A stretch of DNA of 64,000 bases from assembly GCA_964632305.1 (NCBI GenBank), contig CAZWBR010000010.1, positions 1-64,000 on the forward strand, in the 5' to 3' direction. The position numbers and the translations under genes were made by a program. The DNA comes from CAZWBR01 sp964632305 (lineage in GTDB: Bacteria; Bacteroidota; Bacteroidia; Bacteroidales; Prolixibacteraceae). Below, piece by piece: positions 7,713-16,801 of this stretch (positions within the stretch are counted from its first letter, which is position 1; the number at the start of each line of letters is the position of its first letter). Below the pieces are notes generated by a model. The model did no database searches. It was not told where the DNA came from and saw only the letters and a program-made list of their open reading frames with translations.

Positions 7713-8956
7713 ACCAATTTCCCTTCGAATGCCTTTTTCATGATGCTTTGCCTTAGCGATTCCGCCTGCTGCAAACTTTGGGTAAGGGTTTCTTCCAGTT
7801 TATCACAAACAGTGAGCTTGCTTTCCAATTCATCAACAATAAGTTGTTGTTCTTGAAAAGAACAAATTGGAATTTGTGCTAATGCTAAATCTTTGGGTGA
7901 AAGATTGGGTTGTAGTGTTTCAGAAAATTTTGAACGGATATACTCTTTAAAGAGAATTGTTTGAAAAAACAAGAAGAGGAAATTTTTATTCACTTTTAAT
8001 TCTTTAATACAAGCTACACGTTGATTCAATAATGCTTCATTTGTAGTTGGTGGATATTGGCAAACCTTTGTTGTATTATTGGTTATTGGACGTGTTAATG
8101 CAATCAATAAATCACCACTTCTTATAACAACTTCTGCATTTGACTTCAGATACTTTTGAGGTAAGAATTGTTGATCTTTCCAAACAAATTCGGAATATCC
8201 AATATTGGAAATTTTAACAACTGGAATTCCTGTAGGAACAAAATCAGTACTTTTGAATGCAAATCCAGAAACTATTCTTCCAACATCTTTCAAATCAACG
8301 ATTTTCCATCCATCCGGCAATTCCCCCTCTTTGACCTCCTTATTGGTCAGTCTTCCTTCGAAAGCCCATTTCAGCAAGCTTTGGCGGTAGGTCTTTAATT
8401 GTTGTTGTGCTTTTTGCAATTGCCCGATGCCATTGTCCAAATCGCTGAAAAGCTCTTCGATCTTGGAGACTATGGCTTGCTGCTCGGGGAGTGGGGGAAT
8501 TGGAATTTCGAGTTGAGCAAACGCCTTTAATGATATCTCTTTGAAAGTTGTACCACTTGCAACCTTTTCTGCTTCATGTTTTGATGCTTTTAGAAAGTAG
8601 TAGAGGTATTCATTAAAGATTGATTTATTTGGAATTATACTTTTAAAACCCTGATTGGTGCAAACATCATTTCCCGCAATGACAACATATCCAATTGGTG
8701 CCCTTGAAGAAAATAGAATTGAACCTTTAGGTATTATTCTGGCTGAAGAATTTTTCAGTCCACTTTCAGTTATTGATTTTCTTCCTCTCTGAATCGTTTT
8801 ATTGCTATAGCTAGATAAATCGGAAGGTGATATCCAAGAAATATCTCCGTTCCAATATTCAGCAACTTTGGTAGAAGGAGTACCACCAGACACGATTTCT
8901 CCAATTTCGTTCAGTGTACTTACATGCCAAGACTCTGGAATATTATTTTTAATCAT
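7709..8956 (-). CDS. Type I restriction-modification specificity subunit HsdS
   Basis: About 415 residues from the start MIKNNIPESWHV, with two target-recognition domains (WHVSTLNEIGEIVSGGTPS at the first, GWKIVDLKDVGRIVSGFAF at the second), each followed by a conserved coiled-coil spacer (PLPEQQAIVSKIEELFSDLD and FQEQQLIVDELESKL). It sets the DNA sequence recognised by the HsdMR complex. The frame stays open to 9058, but that upstream part overlaps the short gene at 8977-9084 and is basic and unlike HsdS, so 8956 is preferred. Both half-subunits are complete. Confidence 0.93.
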   Translation of the reverse strand: MIKNNIPESWHVSTLNEIGEIVSGGTPSTKVAEYWNGDISWISPSDLSSYSNKTIQRGRKSITESGLKNSSARIIPKGSILFSSRAPIGYVVIAGNDVCTNQGFKSIIPNKSIFNEYLYYFLKASKHEAEKVASGTTFKEISLKAFAQLEIPIPPLPEQQAIVSKIEELFSDLDNGIGQLQKAQQQLKTYRQSLLKWAFEGRLTNKEVKEGELPDGWKIVDLKDVGRIVSGFAFKSTDFVPTGIPVVKISNIGYSEFVWKDQQFLPQKYLKSNAEVVIRSGDLLIALTRPITNNTTKVCQYPPTTNEALLNQRVACIKELKVNKNFLFLFFQTILFKEYIRSKFSETLQPNLSPKDLALAQIPICSFQEQQLIVDELESKLTVCDKLEETLTQSLQQAESLRQSIMKKAFEGKLV

Positions 8957-8976
8957 TATTATATAAAGACATATAA

Positions 8977-9084
8977 TTATTTTCCAATTGGCTTTCCACC
9001 TGGCTTTGGTGTTCCAGCTTGTGCACTTTGTGATGGCCTTCCTCCTGGCTTTGGACATCCTTTTGTATTGATTTGTTTTGCCAT
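8977..9084 (-). CDS. 35-residue Gly/Pro/Lys-rich peptide in the hsd operon
   Basis: ATG at 9084 lies 2 nt after the stop of the 3-TM gene and the frame ends at 8977, about 20 nt before the preferred hsdS start. The peptide carries two copies of G(C/T)PKPGG(R/K)P, a basic Gly/Pro pattern loosely like AT-hook cores, and one Cys. Tight spacing and internal duplication argue for a real gene; no family is recognised and it is too short for gene finders. It could instead be a leader that couples translation into hsdS. Confidence 0.5.
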   Translation of the reverse strand: MAKQINTKGCPKPGGRPSQSAQAGTPKPGGKPIGK

Positions 9085-9086
9085 TA

Positions 9087-9494
9087 CTAAAGAATATTAA
9101 TTGATAAAAAAATCACAAATATCAAAACTGCTGATATAAGAGAATATAATGAGCCATTATCTAATCTATTGGTAATCAGATCTTGTTTATTGCTTTCGTC
9201 ACCTTTGCCATCTAGCTCAAGGTCCATTGATTTCATTGTTGATTTGTAGGATATGAGATTTAATAAAAGTGATAAAGTGAAAAACAGCCATGTTAAAACA
9301 AGAAAGAAATTATATTTTGAGGTTGAAAGACTAACAATATCTTTAATAAATCCAATGGTTAAAATTAATCCTCCACTGCTCAAATAAATCAGTTGTTTAT
9401 TGAATTGAGAAACAGCATCTTTTCTATATTCATGGATTCGATTTTCCCATTCTTTCTCCTCTTGATCATTAACTTTAGCTTCAGACTCTTCCAT
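9087..9494 (-). CDS. Small three-TM membrane protein of unknown function in the hsd operon
   Basis: The 135-residue protein has a charged N-terminal helix rich in Glu and Lys (1-33) and three hydrophobic segments at about 35-55, 61-82 and 114-134, with a polar loop between the last two. No catalytic motif is seen and no named family is recognised. It lies between hsdR and hsdS in the same direction with short gaps. Its AT-rich, Lys/Ile/Ser-rich coding differs from its neighbours, which suggests separate acquisition. An accessory or immunity-like role in the defence operon is conjecture. Confidence 0.75.
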   Translation of the reverse strand: MEESEAKVNDQEEKEWENRIHEYRKDAVSQFNKQLIYLSSGGLILTIGFIKDIVSLSTSKYNFFLVLTWLFFTLSLLLNLISYKSTMKSMDLELDGKGDESNKQDLITNRLDNGSLYSLISAVLIFVIFLSINIL

Positions 9495-9516
9495 ATCTCA
9501 ATTCTGATGTAATTTA

Positions 9517-12336
9517 CTATGCTGCCAATGCCTCATTTAATTCATTAATAATCTCTTCGGTCTGTTCGCCAAACAGTTGCCACATCTTCCCTAATCCACC
9601 TTGCGCGTTAAAGGGGTTGTAATCAAAATCATCTTTCTCAATATGAAAACTACTGATCACATAATCCTTGATCATCCTTAACCATTGCATCTGTTCCTCA
9701 TTAAACTTGGTTGCACCGGCCTGTTTCCTGAAGACCCATTCCTGAAAGTTCTTATCCACCGTCTTGTCATAAGCTGTCAGCATGGAATCCAATCCACTTA
9801 CTTTCCGAATCAGGGAAACAATGGCGGTTAATTCATTTCTGGGTGAACCATTGCATTCTTCCAATGCTTCATAAGCTCTCCAAACCGTTAAGGGAGCCAG
9901 CATTGGTTTATCACTCTGCAGTTTCTCCAACACCTCCTTAATCATGGTATAGGTGAGTTCGCGCCTCCTGAACGGTTGGTTATAGAAGATCTGCAAAGCG
10001 GTTAACTCATCACTGTGCTGCTGCATCCATTCGGAGAACTCAACGATTAGCTCACTTGCCTTATCCTTGTTTTCCTGACCCCATCCGCTAAAGACCACTT
10101 CATCAGGATTAGTCCGATCAATGCGTTGTTCATGGGCTTTCCGAACATTTTCAATGTATTCGTTCAGTTCCCCGGTAAACACTCTGGCGGCTTCGTCCTG
10201 TAACCGTTCAGTTTCAACCCGGATCGCTTTCTCTATTTCTTCAGGCGCTGCACCAAGGTATTCATGCTTGACTTTCGTTTCTATCTCTTCCAGTACATCA
10301 GGATTATAGGCATTCAACAGCTCTTTTACGACCTGCGAAATACTTTTACTATCGGCCTTTTCGGCAAACTTCTGTCTTTCCTTTGGGGTAATCTGTTTGT
10401 CTAAACGGGTCAACCGGTTGGCCAATGAAGTAAACAGCTCCTCCTCTCGTGCCCCGACGGCAATAGCCTGCAAAAGCTCTTTTAACGGGATTCCCGGTTT
10501 CTTCTCCAGGGGCCTGCTGTCGGTCTTCAAACTACGGGTAACCCCTATAGCATCGACAATTACAAAATGATCTTTGGTGGATATGGCCGTTGGCGTGACT
10601 TTTTTCAGACTATCCAGATCGATAGTCCGTGTTCCCCTGCCTTTCATCTGTTCAAAGTAATTCTTGCTTTTTACATCACGCATGAAAAGCAAACATTCCA
10701 GAGGTTTTACATCGGTTCCTGTGGCAATCATATCCACGGTAACCGCAATCCTGGGATGATAATCATTCCTGAATTGGGCCAATGTTGTTTTGGGGTCTTC
10801 TCCTTTTTCCAGCAGCTTTTCGTCGGCATCCAAACGGTCTTTATCTGAATTGTAGGTGATCTTTTTACAGAAACGATTTTCTTCGGCAAACTCTTCTCTG
10901 ACAATTTGTATGATGTCATCAGCATGACTATCTGTTTTGGCAAAGATCAGGGTCTTGGGGACTTCAAAGATTCCATTTTCGTCAAATCTCTTGTTGAACA
11001 GGAGCGGTAAATGTTCCTTGAATGATCTGATAATCGTCCTGATTTGGTTGGGATTCACCACATCCTTGTCCAACTGCTGTGCTGAATAAACTTCATCTTC
11101 ATCCTGCAGTTCCATCCTTTTCTTACGGCTCAGTCTTTCCCGGTGTTCAATGTATTCACCCTGCCAAAGTGTGCCTCCCTGCTGCGTTATTTTCGTGTCA
11201 ATAATAAAAACATCATACCCAACATTTACGCCATCAGCCACTGCCATTTCATGGGAATACTCACTAACCAGATTTTGATTAAAATAACCAATGGTTCTTT
11301 TATCCGGTGTAGCGGTTAATCCAATTTCGAAGGCATCATAGTATTCCAGGACCTGTTTCCATAAATTGTAAATGCTTCGGTGGCATTCATCAATGACAAT
11401 GAAATCAAAAAATTCAACAGGCATTTGGGGATCATACTCAATGGGTGGAATTTCCTTGGGTTGGTAACTCCTTTCATTGGGGTTTTCCTCTTCGGCCTGT
11501 TCATCCAGTTCAGTCCCCTTTAAAACAGAATAGAGACGTTGAATTGTGCTTATGCACACCTGACTGTCGGTTGCGATGTAACTTGATTTTAACCTTTGTA
11601 CATTATATAATTCTGTGAACTTCCGGTTATCGTCATTTGGAACAAAAGACATAAATTCCTGCTCTGCCTGTTCACCAAGGTTTTTAGTATCGACCAGAAA
11701 CAATACTCTTTTGGCTTTGGCAAATTTCAGTAACCGGTAGATGGCAGTTATGGCAGTGAATGTCTTTCCTGAACCGGTGGCCATCTGAATTAAGGCTCTT
11801 GGTCTGTTTTCCTTGAATGATTTTTCAAGGTTGGTAATTGCAGTGATCTGGCATTCCCTTAAACCATCAGGTTGCAGAGCCGGCAAATCATGTAATCTTC
11901 TGCGGAGGGATTTACCTCTTTTCAACCAATCTCTTAAGTTTTCAGGACGGTGGAAGCTGAATAGTTCCCTTGCTCTGGGTTTGGGATCAGTAAAATCAGT
12001 GAATCGTGTTATCTCACCGGTACTGACGTAAACAAAGGGTAAGGGTTCATTTTTCAGATGTTTAAGCTTCGCATTGGCATAACCTTCTGACTGGTCTTCA
12101 TGCATGTTTAATTTATGCCCTTCCTCCTCACGTTTGGCTTCAACCACACCACAGGGTTTCCCGTCAACGAATAAAACATAGTCGGCAGGGCCAACATCTG
12201 TAATAAACTCCCTTACTGCAACCCCGGGACCAGCATGTAAATGGATCTTTTTCACATCCTGCACAATCCATCCGCAAGCAGCTAACTGTTTGTCGATATG
12301 ATCTCTGGCAATTTGTTCAGGGTTTTGGTTTGGCAT
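9517..12336 (-). CDS. Type I restriction enzyme motor/endonuclease subunit HsdR
   Basis: The 939-residue protein (from Met at 12336, MPNQNPEQIARDHIDKQL) has an N-terminal PD-(D/E)xK nuclease (DYVLFVDGKPCGVVEAK near residues 55-70), a superfamily 2 motor with Walker A ATGSGKT near 185 and DECH near 315, GLTATPDK, the helicase C domain (VTVDMIATGTDVKPLE) and an EcoEI-type R C-terminal domain. It translocates DNA and cuts when the site is unmethylated. An in-frame ATG at 12405 would add 23 residues unlike the family. It is the first gene of the operon; no clear promoter was found in the 500 bp upstream. Confidence 0.94.
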   Translation of the reverse strand: MPNQNPEQIARDHIDKQLAACGWIVQDVKKIHLHAGPGVAVREFITDVGPADYVLFVDGKPCGVVEAKREEEGHKLNMHEDQSEGYANAKLKHLKNEPLPFVYVSTGEITRFTDFTDPKPRARELFSFHRPENLRDWLKRGKSLRRRLHDLPALQPDGLRECQITAITNLEKSFKENRPRALIQMATGSGKTFTAITAIYRLLKFAKAKRVLFLVDTKNLGEQAEQEFMSFVPNDDNRKFTELYNVQRLKSSYIATDSQVCISTIQRLYSVLKGTELDEQAEEENPNERSYQPKEIPPIEYDPQMPVEFFDFIVIDECHRSIYNLWKQVLEYYDAFEIGLTATPDKRTIGYFNQNLVSEYSHEMAVADGVNVGYDVFIIDTKITQQGGTLWQGEYIEHRERLSRKKRMELQDEDEVYSAQQLDKDVVNPNQIRTIIRSFKEHLPLLFNKRFDENGIFEVPKTLIFAKTDSHADDIIQIVREEFAEENRFCKKITYNSDKDRLDADEKLLEKGEDPKTTLAQFRNDYHPRIAVTVDMIATGTDVKPLECLLFMRDVKSKNYFEQMKGRGTRTIDLDSLKKVTPTAISTKDHFVIVDAIGVTRSLKTDSRPLEKKPGIPLKELLQAIAVGAREEELFTSLANRLTRLDKQITPKERQKFAEKADSKSISQVVKELLNAYNPDVLEEIETKVKHEYLGAAPEEIEKAIRVETERLQDEAARVFTGELNEYIENVRKAHEQRIDRTNPDEVVFSGWGQENKDKASELIVEFSEWMQQHSDELTALQIFYNQPFRRRELTYTMIKEVLEKLQSDKPMLAPLTVWRAYEALEECNGSPRNELTAIVSLIRKVSGLDSMLTAYDKTVDKNFQEWVFRKQAGATKFNEEQMQWLRMIKDYVISSFHIEKDDFDYNPFNAQGGLGKMWQLFGEQTEEIINELNEALAA

Positions 12337-12515
12337 AACAGAACGATTCCTCAATTGTCTGTTAAAAGAATAAAATAATGTTGTAAAATACAATGAATTG
12401 GACAAAAAATGTTCTTTTACAGGGATTTCTTATGAGAAAGGATATTGGACCCTAAAACCGGTTCTACCGGAAATGCCATCCGGGGGCTTCGGAGATGGAA
12501 TCTGCTTTACTTTTC

Positions 12516-12687
12516 GTCAATAGTTGTCATTGATGGTCAGTGATCGTCATTGGTTGTCAATGGTTGTCAATGGTTGTCATTGATCGTTATTATCTGCTTA
12601 ATAACTATTAGTGACTACTAATGACCACTTAATGATCATAAGTGACCATTGGTGACCATAAGTGACTATGTATGAGTACTTAATGAC
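12516..12687. repeat. Decamer array with inverted arms (copy B), upstream of nifA
   Basis: GTCA(T/A)T-type words start every 10 bp at 12516, 12526, 12536, 12546, 12556, 12566, 12576 and 12586; after a centre near 12596-12600 the complementary words (A/G)TGAC follow at 12611, 12621, 12632, 12642, 12652, 12662, 12672 and 12683. The two arms can pair as a long imperfect stem. The gap 12337-12915 holds no gene; this array is its only visible structure. Confidence 0.78.
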
Positions 12688-12915
12688 GATTGTCGTGTAT
12701 TCCGGTTTTTCAGTTCTCTGTTATATCGCATTCATGGTCTCAGTCCCTGTTCTTCCGGTATTGGTTTTCGATTCGAAATGATAAAAATATTGCCTAAAAA
12801 GTAGCAATATGTCAGGATAGTGATAATTTACAAATTGGTAACAATCAATTATGGGTTATATGTGTAGCAAATGTCTATTTTAGTCGGGTGGATCAGACAC
12901 CAAAAACCTTTTGAT

Positions 12916-14472
12916 ATGGAATACTGCAAAAAAACTGGCTCGGATTGTTACGGTAAGAAAGAACTGAAACTTCTGTTTGAGATCAGTACCCTGTTGAATA
13001 AAGTCAAACGTGATCTCAAGAGTAACCTTCATCCGGTGATCGAACTGCTAAGTAATTATCTGACGGCGGAATGTGTGATGCTGAACATCATGAACCGTTC
13101 CAGTAACCAAATCTCCACTGAAATATCCTTTGGTTTGACAGAAGAGGAGCAGAGCCGCGGGATCTATCGGGTGGGAGAAGGAGTCATTGGGAAAGTGGTC
13201 GAGTCGGGCAAGCCGGTAGTTATTCCCAAAATATCGGAAGATACGGGTTATATCAATAAGATACGGCTTAATCTTAAAGGGGACATCTCGTTTGTTTGTG
13301 TTCCGATAATGGAAGAGGAGGAGATTCTGGGGACTCTTAGTATTCACCGAATCTATAACGAACATATCACCATTTCGGAAGATGCCAGAATCCTGTCGAT
13401 TGTGGGTTCGATGATCGCCCAGGCGGTAAGGACGAGACAGGAGTATGCCGAAGAGATTGCTCAGCTCCGTGAAGAAAATCAAAAGCTTCAATATGAGTTG
13501 AAAGAAAGGATTACTCCACAAAATATTATTGGAAAATCGGGGAAAATGCAGGCTGTTTTCGATCTTATTGAACGGGTTGCCCCGACCAACACCACTGTCC
13601 TGATCAGGGGTGAGAGCGGGGTGGGGAAGGAGATGATTGCCGACGCGATCCATTACAGCAGTTGCTGCAAACATAAACCTTTTATTAAGGTCAACTGTGC
13701 CGCTCTGCCCGACAGTCTGATCGAGAGCGAGTTGTTTGGTCATGAGAAAGGAGCTTTTACCGGGGCCAATACCCTGCGCATCGGACGTTTCGAAGCGGCA
13801 AAGGGGGGCACTATTTTTCTGGATGAGATTGGCGATCTGCCGGCCTCCACCCAGATCAAGCTGTTAAGAATTTTACAGGAGAGGGAGTTCGAACGGGTGG
13901 GCAGCACCTCTACGATCAAGGCTGATGTGAGGATTGTCTGTGCCACTAACCGTAACCTGGAAGAACTGATTGAGAAAGGGGAGTTCAGGGAGGATCTCTA
14001 TTATCGCATCAATGTCTTCCCGATTTACATCCCCTCTTTGCGGGAACGGATCAATGACATCCCAGGACTGGTTGACCATTTCATCGCCAAGTTCAACAAA
14101 AGCCAGCATAAAAAGATCAAGCGAATCTCCTCCTCGGCTATCGATATGCTGATGGTCTATCATTGGCCGGGCAACATACGTGAATTGGAAAACTGCATCG
14201 AAAGAGCCTGCATCCTCTGTACAGGCGAAGTGATCCGCTCGAATAACCTTCCTCCGACTTTGCAAACATCAGAATCTTCGCATACCAAATCAGAGGGATT
14301 GTTGGAGAATATACTCGGAAAGGTGGAAAAGCAATTACTGATGGAGACCCTTCTCGGGACGAAAGGAAACCTGGTGAAGGCAGCCGAACAATTAGGAATT
14401 ACCGAACGGATGATGGGTATCCGGATCAGAAAATATGAAATAGACCCTAAACGCTTTAAGCCGGCCAGATAA
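12916..14472 (+). CDS. NifA, sigma-54-dependent activator of nitrogen fixation genes
   Basis: About 518 residues with the full NifA layout: an N-terminal GAF domain (about 15-180) with a short coiled coil, a sigma-54 AAA+ domain with Walker A GESGVGKE, the sigma-54 contact loop GAFTGA intact, and Walker B GGTIFLDEIGDLP, then a C-terminal Fis-type HTH (GNLVKAAEQLGITERMMGI). Cysteines in NCIERACILC between the AAA+ and HTH regions resemble the oxygen-sensing motif of NifA. An earlier ATG at 12871 would add 15 residues without family likeness. Its position before nifH supports the assignment; it should activate the nif operon from upstream sites, which I could not find clearly. Confidence 0.9.
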   Translation: MEYCKKTGSDCYGKKELKLLFEISTLLNKVKRDLKSNLHPVIELLSNYLTAECVMLNIMNRSSNQISTEISFGLTEEEQSRGIYRVGEGVIGKVVESGKPVVIPKISEDTGYINKIRLNLKGDISFVCVPIMEEEEILGTLSIHRIYNEHITISEDARILSIVGSMIAQAVRTRQEYAEEIAQLREENQKLQYELKERITPQNIIGKSGKMQAVFDLIERVAPTNTTVLIRGESGVGKEMIADAIHYSSCCKHKPFIKVNCAALPDSLIESELFGHEKGAFTGANTLRIGRFEAAKGGTIFLDEIGDLPASTQIKLLRILQEREFERVGSTSTIKADVRIVCATNRNLEELIEKGEFREDLYYRINVFPIYIPSLRERINDIPGLVDHFIAKFNKSQHKKIKRISSSAIDMLMVYHWPGNIRELENCIERACILCTGEVIRSNNLPPTLQTSESSHTKSEGLLENILGKVEKQLLMETLLGTKGNLVKAAEQLGITERMMGIRIRKYEIDPKRFKPAR

Positions 14473-14501
14473 TTACTGTTCAATTAAAAATAGCGAAGAA
14501 A

Positions 14502-14975
14502 ATGGACGATATGTTGAGCTTTTGTTACTGTGACTTTTCCAACGAAGAACACTGCACACAGTTAGCCCGCCTGATCAATCACTATATTGCCGATCCTATG
14601 GGCGGTGGAACTCCATTGACTCCGCTGCAACAGTTGAGGATGGTGGATGGATTAGCCAATCACCCGGCCAGTTTTGTCCTGTTAGCCTCAGTCAATCATC
14701 AGATCATCGGATTGGCTACCTGTTTTCTGAATTTCTCTACCTTCAAAGCCAAACCCTATATTAATATTCATGACCTGATCGTCGATCGGCCGTATCGCGG
14801 AAAGGGGTATGGCTGTTTGATTTTACAACAAATCGAGGTGATTGCCCGGGAGCGAAAATGTTGTAAGATCACCCTCGAAGTGCGCGAGGACAACTTCCCG
14901 GCCCGGACCCTCTACCGGGAGCAGGGATTTAAAGCGGTGTATCCGCCGATGTTTTTCTGGTCCAAAGAACTATAG
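14502..14975 (+). CDS. GNAT-family N-acetyltransferase
   Basis: A 157-residue protein with the GNAT fold signature: VDRPYRGKGYGCLILQQIE (motif A, R/QxxGxG/A, acetyl-CoA pyrophosphate binding) near residues 91-109, then ITLEVREDNFPARTLYREQGF, the usual beta5-alpha4 region. It begins 29 bp after nifA in the same direction and is likely cotranscribed. The acceptor is unknown; proximity to nifA hints at, but does not show, a link to nitrogen fixation. Confidence 0.85.
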   Translation: MDDMLSFCYCDFSNEEHCTQLARLINHYIADPMGGGTPLTPLQQLRMVDGLANHPASFVLLASVNHQIIGLATCFLNFSTFKAKPYINIHDLIVDRPYRGKGYGCLILQQIEVIARERKCCKITLEVREDNFPARTLYREQGFKAVYPPMFFWSKEL

Positions 14976-15083
14976 TCTGCCTCTTCCGAAACCTCCCGAT
15001 GTTCATATTTCATATTTTAATGGATTATACCATTTCTGAAAAGTAGTTTCAATTTTTCTCCGTTTATCCCAATGGGGTAATTA

Positions 15084-15293
15084 TCATGAATGGTATCTGT
15101 TTCGCATTTCTTGACTGATTTCAATGATCTGTTTCTTCTTACCCTCCCGTTTTTTGTTGTTGAAAATCCTATCTGCCTCATTATAATCCTCTTTAGTTAG
15201 ATCTGAGGTGTCCTGATCACGTCTTTCTGTGATTTGTAAAACCGTCGGGTAATTGATCGGTTTGAATCCTACATTTTGGTAGTTATGGCTCAT
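15084..15293 (-). CDS. Small hypothetical protein divergent from nifH
   Basis: From the ATG at 15293 the product has 69 residues, beginning MSHNYQNVGFKPINYP, with a Lys/Glu/Arg-rich second half (NNKKREGKKKQIIEISQEMR). Codon usage looks coding and no other frame competes. The frame extends to 15365, but that N-terminal part is unlike the rest. No family recognised. It faces away from nifH with a 190-bp divergent spacer. Confidence 0.45.
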   Translation of the reverse strand: MSHNYQNVGFKPINYPTVLQITERRDQDTSDLTKEDYNEADRIFNNKKREGKKKQIIEISQEMRNRYHS

Positions 15294-15436
15294 TTTACCT
15301 ACCGTAATGTGTAGGAATAATACTCCTGGATAGCATATTGATCTGTTGGAAAAATAAATTTTCATCTTTTTAAATCATTGAATAGTAGGTTTGTAGGTGG
15401 TAGTTGTGGAAGCGTGTGCTTCCTGGTTTTTGATCA

Positions 15437-15452
15437 TGGCATAATTCCTGAC
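15437..15452 (+). promoter_or_regulatory. Imperfect sigma-54-like -24/-12 element before nifH
   Basis: TGGCATAATTCCTGAC keeps the TGGCA (-24) part, but the -12 part reads CTGA instead of TTGC. Initiation would fall near 15463, which suits the nifH start at 15486. A sigma-70-type alternative TAGGTTTG lies at 15386-15393 without a good -33 element. A small hairpin GGAAGC-GTGT-GCTTCC sits just upstream. Confidence 0.35.
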
Positions 15453-15485
15453 TTAGGATAGATGTCAAATCAAAAATTAAGGAGT

Positions 15486-16313
15486 ATGAGAAAAGTTGCG
15501 ATTTACGGGAAAGGCGGTATCGGGAAGAGCACCACGACCCAAAATACCGTAGCCGGATTGGCTGAGATGGGGAAGAAAGTGTTGGTCGTTGGTTGCGACC
15601 CGAAGGCTGACTCCACCCGGTTATTGTTGGGGGGGCTGGCACAGAAGACAGTCCTGGATACTCTTCGCGAGGAAGGGGAGGATGTCGAACTGGATGATGT
15701 GATCAAGATCGGTTACCGGGGAACACGTTGTGTGGAATCGGGCGGACCGGAGCCTGGCGTTGGTTGTGCAGGACGTGGAATTATCACTTCGGTGAACCTG
15801 CTTGAGCAGTTGGGCGCTTACGATGTTAATCAGTTTGAGACCGACTATGTGTTCTACGACGTGTTGGGCGATGTGGTGTGCGGGGGATTCGCGATGCCGA
15901 TGCGTGAAGGGAAAGCCCAGGAGATCTACATCGTCTGTTCGGGGGAGATGATGGCCATGTACGCTGCCAACAACATCAGTAAGGGGATCGTGAAGTTTGC
16001 CGAAGCAGGGGGCGTTCGTCTGGGAGGACTGATCTGCAACAGCCGTAAGGTCGACAACGAGCAGGCAATGATCGAGGCTTTCGCCAAGAAGCTGGGAACC
16101 CAGATGATCCACTTCGTTCCGCGCGACAACATGGTTCAAAGGGCCGAGATCAACCGGAAGACGGTTATTGAATATGATCCGACTCACAACCAGGCTGATG
16201 AGTACCGGATGCTGGCTAAAAAGATCAACGACAATCAAATGTATGTCATTCCAACACCGCTCGAAATCGATGAACTGGAGAGCTTGTTGATCGAATACGG
16301 ATTATTTAATTAA
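15486..16313 (+). CDS. Nitrogenase iron protein NifH (dinitrogenase reductase)
   Basis: A 275-residue homodimeric Fe protein that passes electrons to the MoFe protein with ATP hydrolysis. The P-loop YGKGGIGKST is at 8-17; the cysteine ligands of the intersubunit [4Fe-4S] cluster are Cys94 (GVGCAGRG, including the Arg targeted by ADP-ribosylation in some bacteria) and Cys132 (DVVCGGFAMP). An upstream ATG at 15462 would add MSNQKLRS, absent from NifH proteins and too close to the putative -12 element, so 15486 is chosen although the AAGGAG before it is unusually close. First gene of the nif operon; the following nifI genes place it in the cluster III type of anaerobes. Confidence 0.97.
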   Translation: MRKVAIYGKGGIGKSTTTQNTVAGLAEMGKKVLVVGCDPKADSTRLLLGGLAQKTVLDTLREEGEDVELDDVIKIGYRGTRCVESGGPEPGVGCAGRGIITSVNLLEQLGAYDVNQFETDYVFYDVLGDVVCGGFAMPMREGKAQEIYIVCSGEMMAMYAANNISKGIVKFAEAGGVRLGGLICNSRKVDNEQAMIEAFAKKLGTQMIHFVPRDNMVQRAEINRKTVIEYDPTHNQADEYRMLAKKINDNQMYVIPTPLEIDELESLLIEYGLFN

Positions 16314-16339
16314 TAATAAAAAGAATAGGAGAACAGACT

Positions 16340-16666
16340 ATGTTATTGATCAGAGCAATAGTACGTCCGGAAAAAAGCGTTGCCGTAATGAAAGCCCTTT
16401 TCGAGTCGGGATTTCCGGCAGTGACCAAGATGGCGGTATTTGGCCGTGGTAAACAGCGGGGATTAAAAGTGGGCAATGTCACCTACGACGAATTGCCCAA
16501 AGAGCTGTTGTTGATTGCCATCAAAGATGAAGATAAGGATTTTGTCGTCAACACCATTATGGATGCTGCCCGTTCGGGTGAAAAAGGGCAGTTTGGTGAT
16601 GGGAAAATCTTTATCACCCCGGTTCTTGAAACCTACACCGTGTCCAACGGCATGAAAGAAGAATAG
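16340..16666 (+). CDS. NifI1, PII-family regulator of nitrogenase
   Basis: A 108-residue PII-like protein (MLLIRAIVRPEKSVAVMKAL, then the T-loop region FGRGKQRGLKVGNVTYDELPK and GDGKIFITPVLE). With NifI2 it forms the complex known from methanogens and anaerobic bacteria that binds dinitrogenase and switches activity off when ammonium is present, relieved by 2-oxoglutarate. Located between nifH and nifD, the typical position. The uridylylation-type Tyr context of GlnB is not kept. Confidence 0.93.
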   Translation: MLLIRAIVRPEKSVAVMKALFESGFPAVTKMAVFGRGKQRGLKVGNVTYDELPKELLLIAIKDEDKDFVVNTIMDAARSGEKGQFGDGKIFITPVLETYTVSNGMKEE

Positions 16667-16801
16667 CCGAATGACCATTTACAGTTTAACCGCCAAGAAA
16701 TACTGAATATGAAATGAGCATGATTTGCAGAATCACCAATCGGAATGATTATTTACCATCATGCGAATTACATGTGGCAATTAAAAACAAAAAATAAACA
16801 C

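Noticed and set aside
12516..12687. CRISPR array
   Set aside because: Words are 10-11 bp apart with no 20-40 bp repeats or unique spacers, and no cas gene is near.
15462..15485. Upstream ATG as the nifH start
   Set aside because: NifH proteins begin at MRKVAIYGKGG; the extra residues are unlike the family and leave no room for a leader after the possible -12 element.
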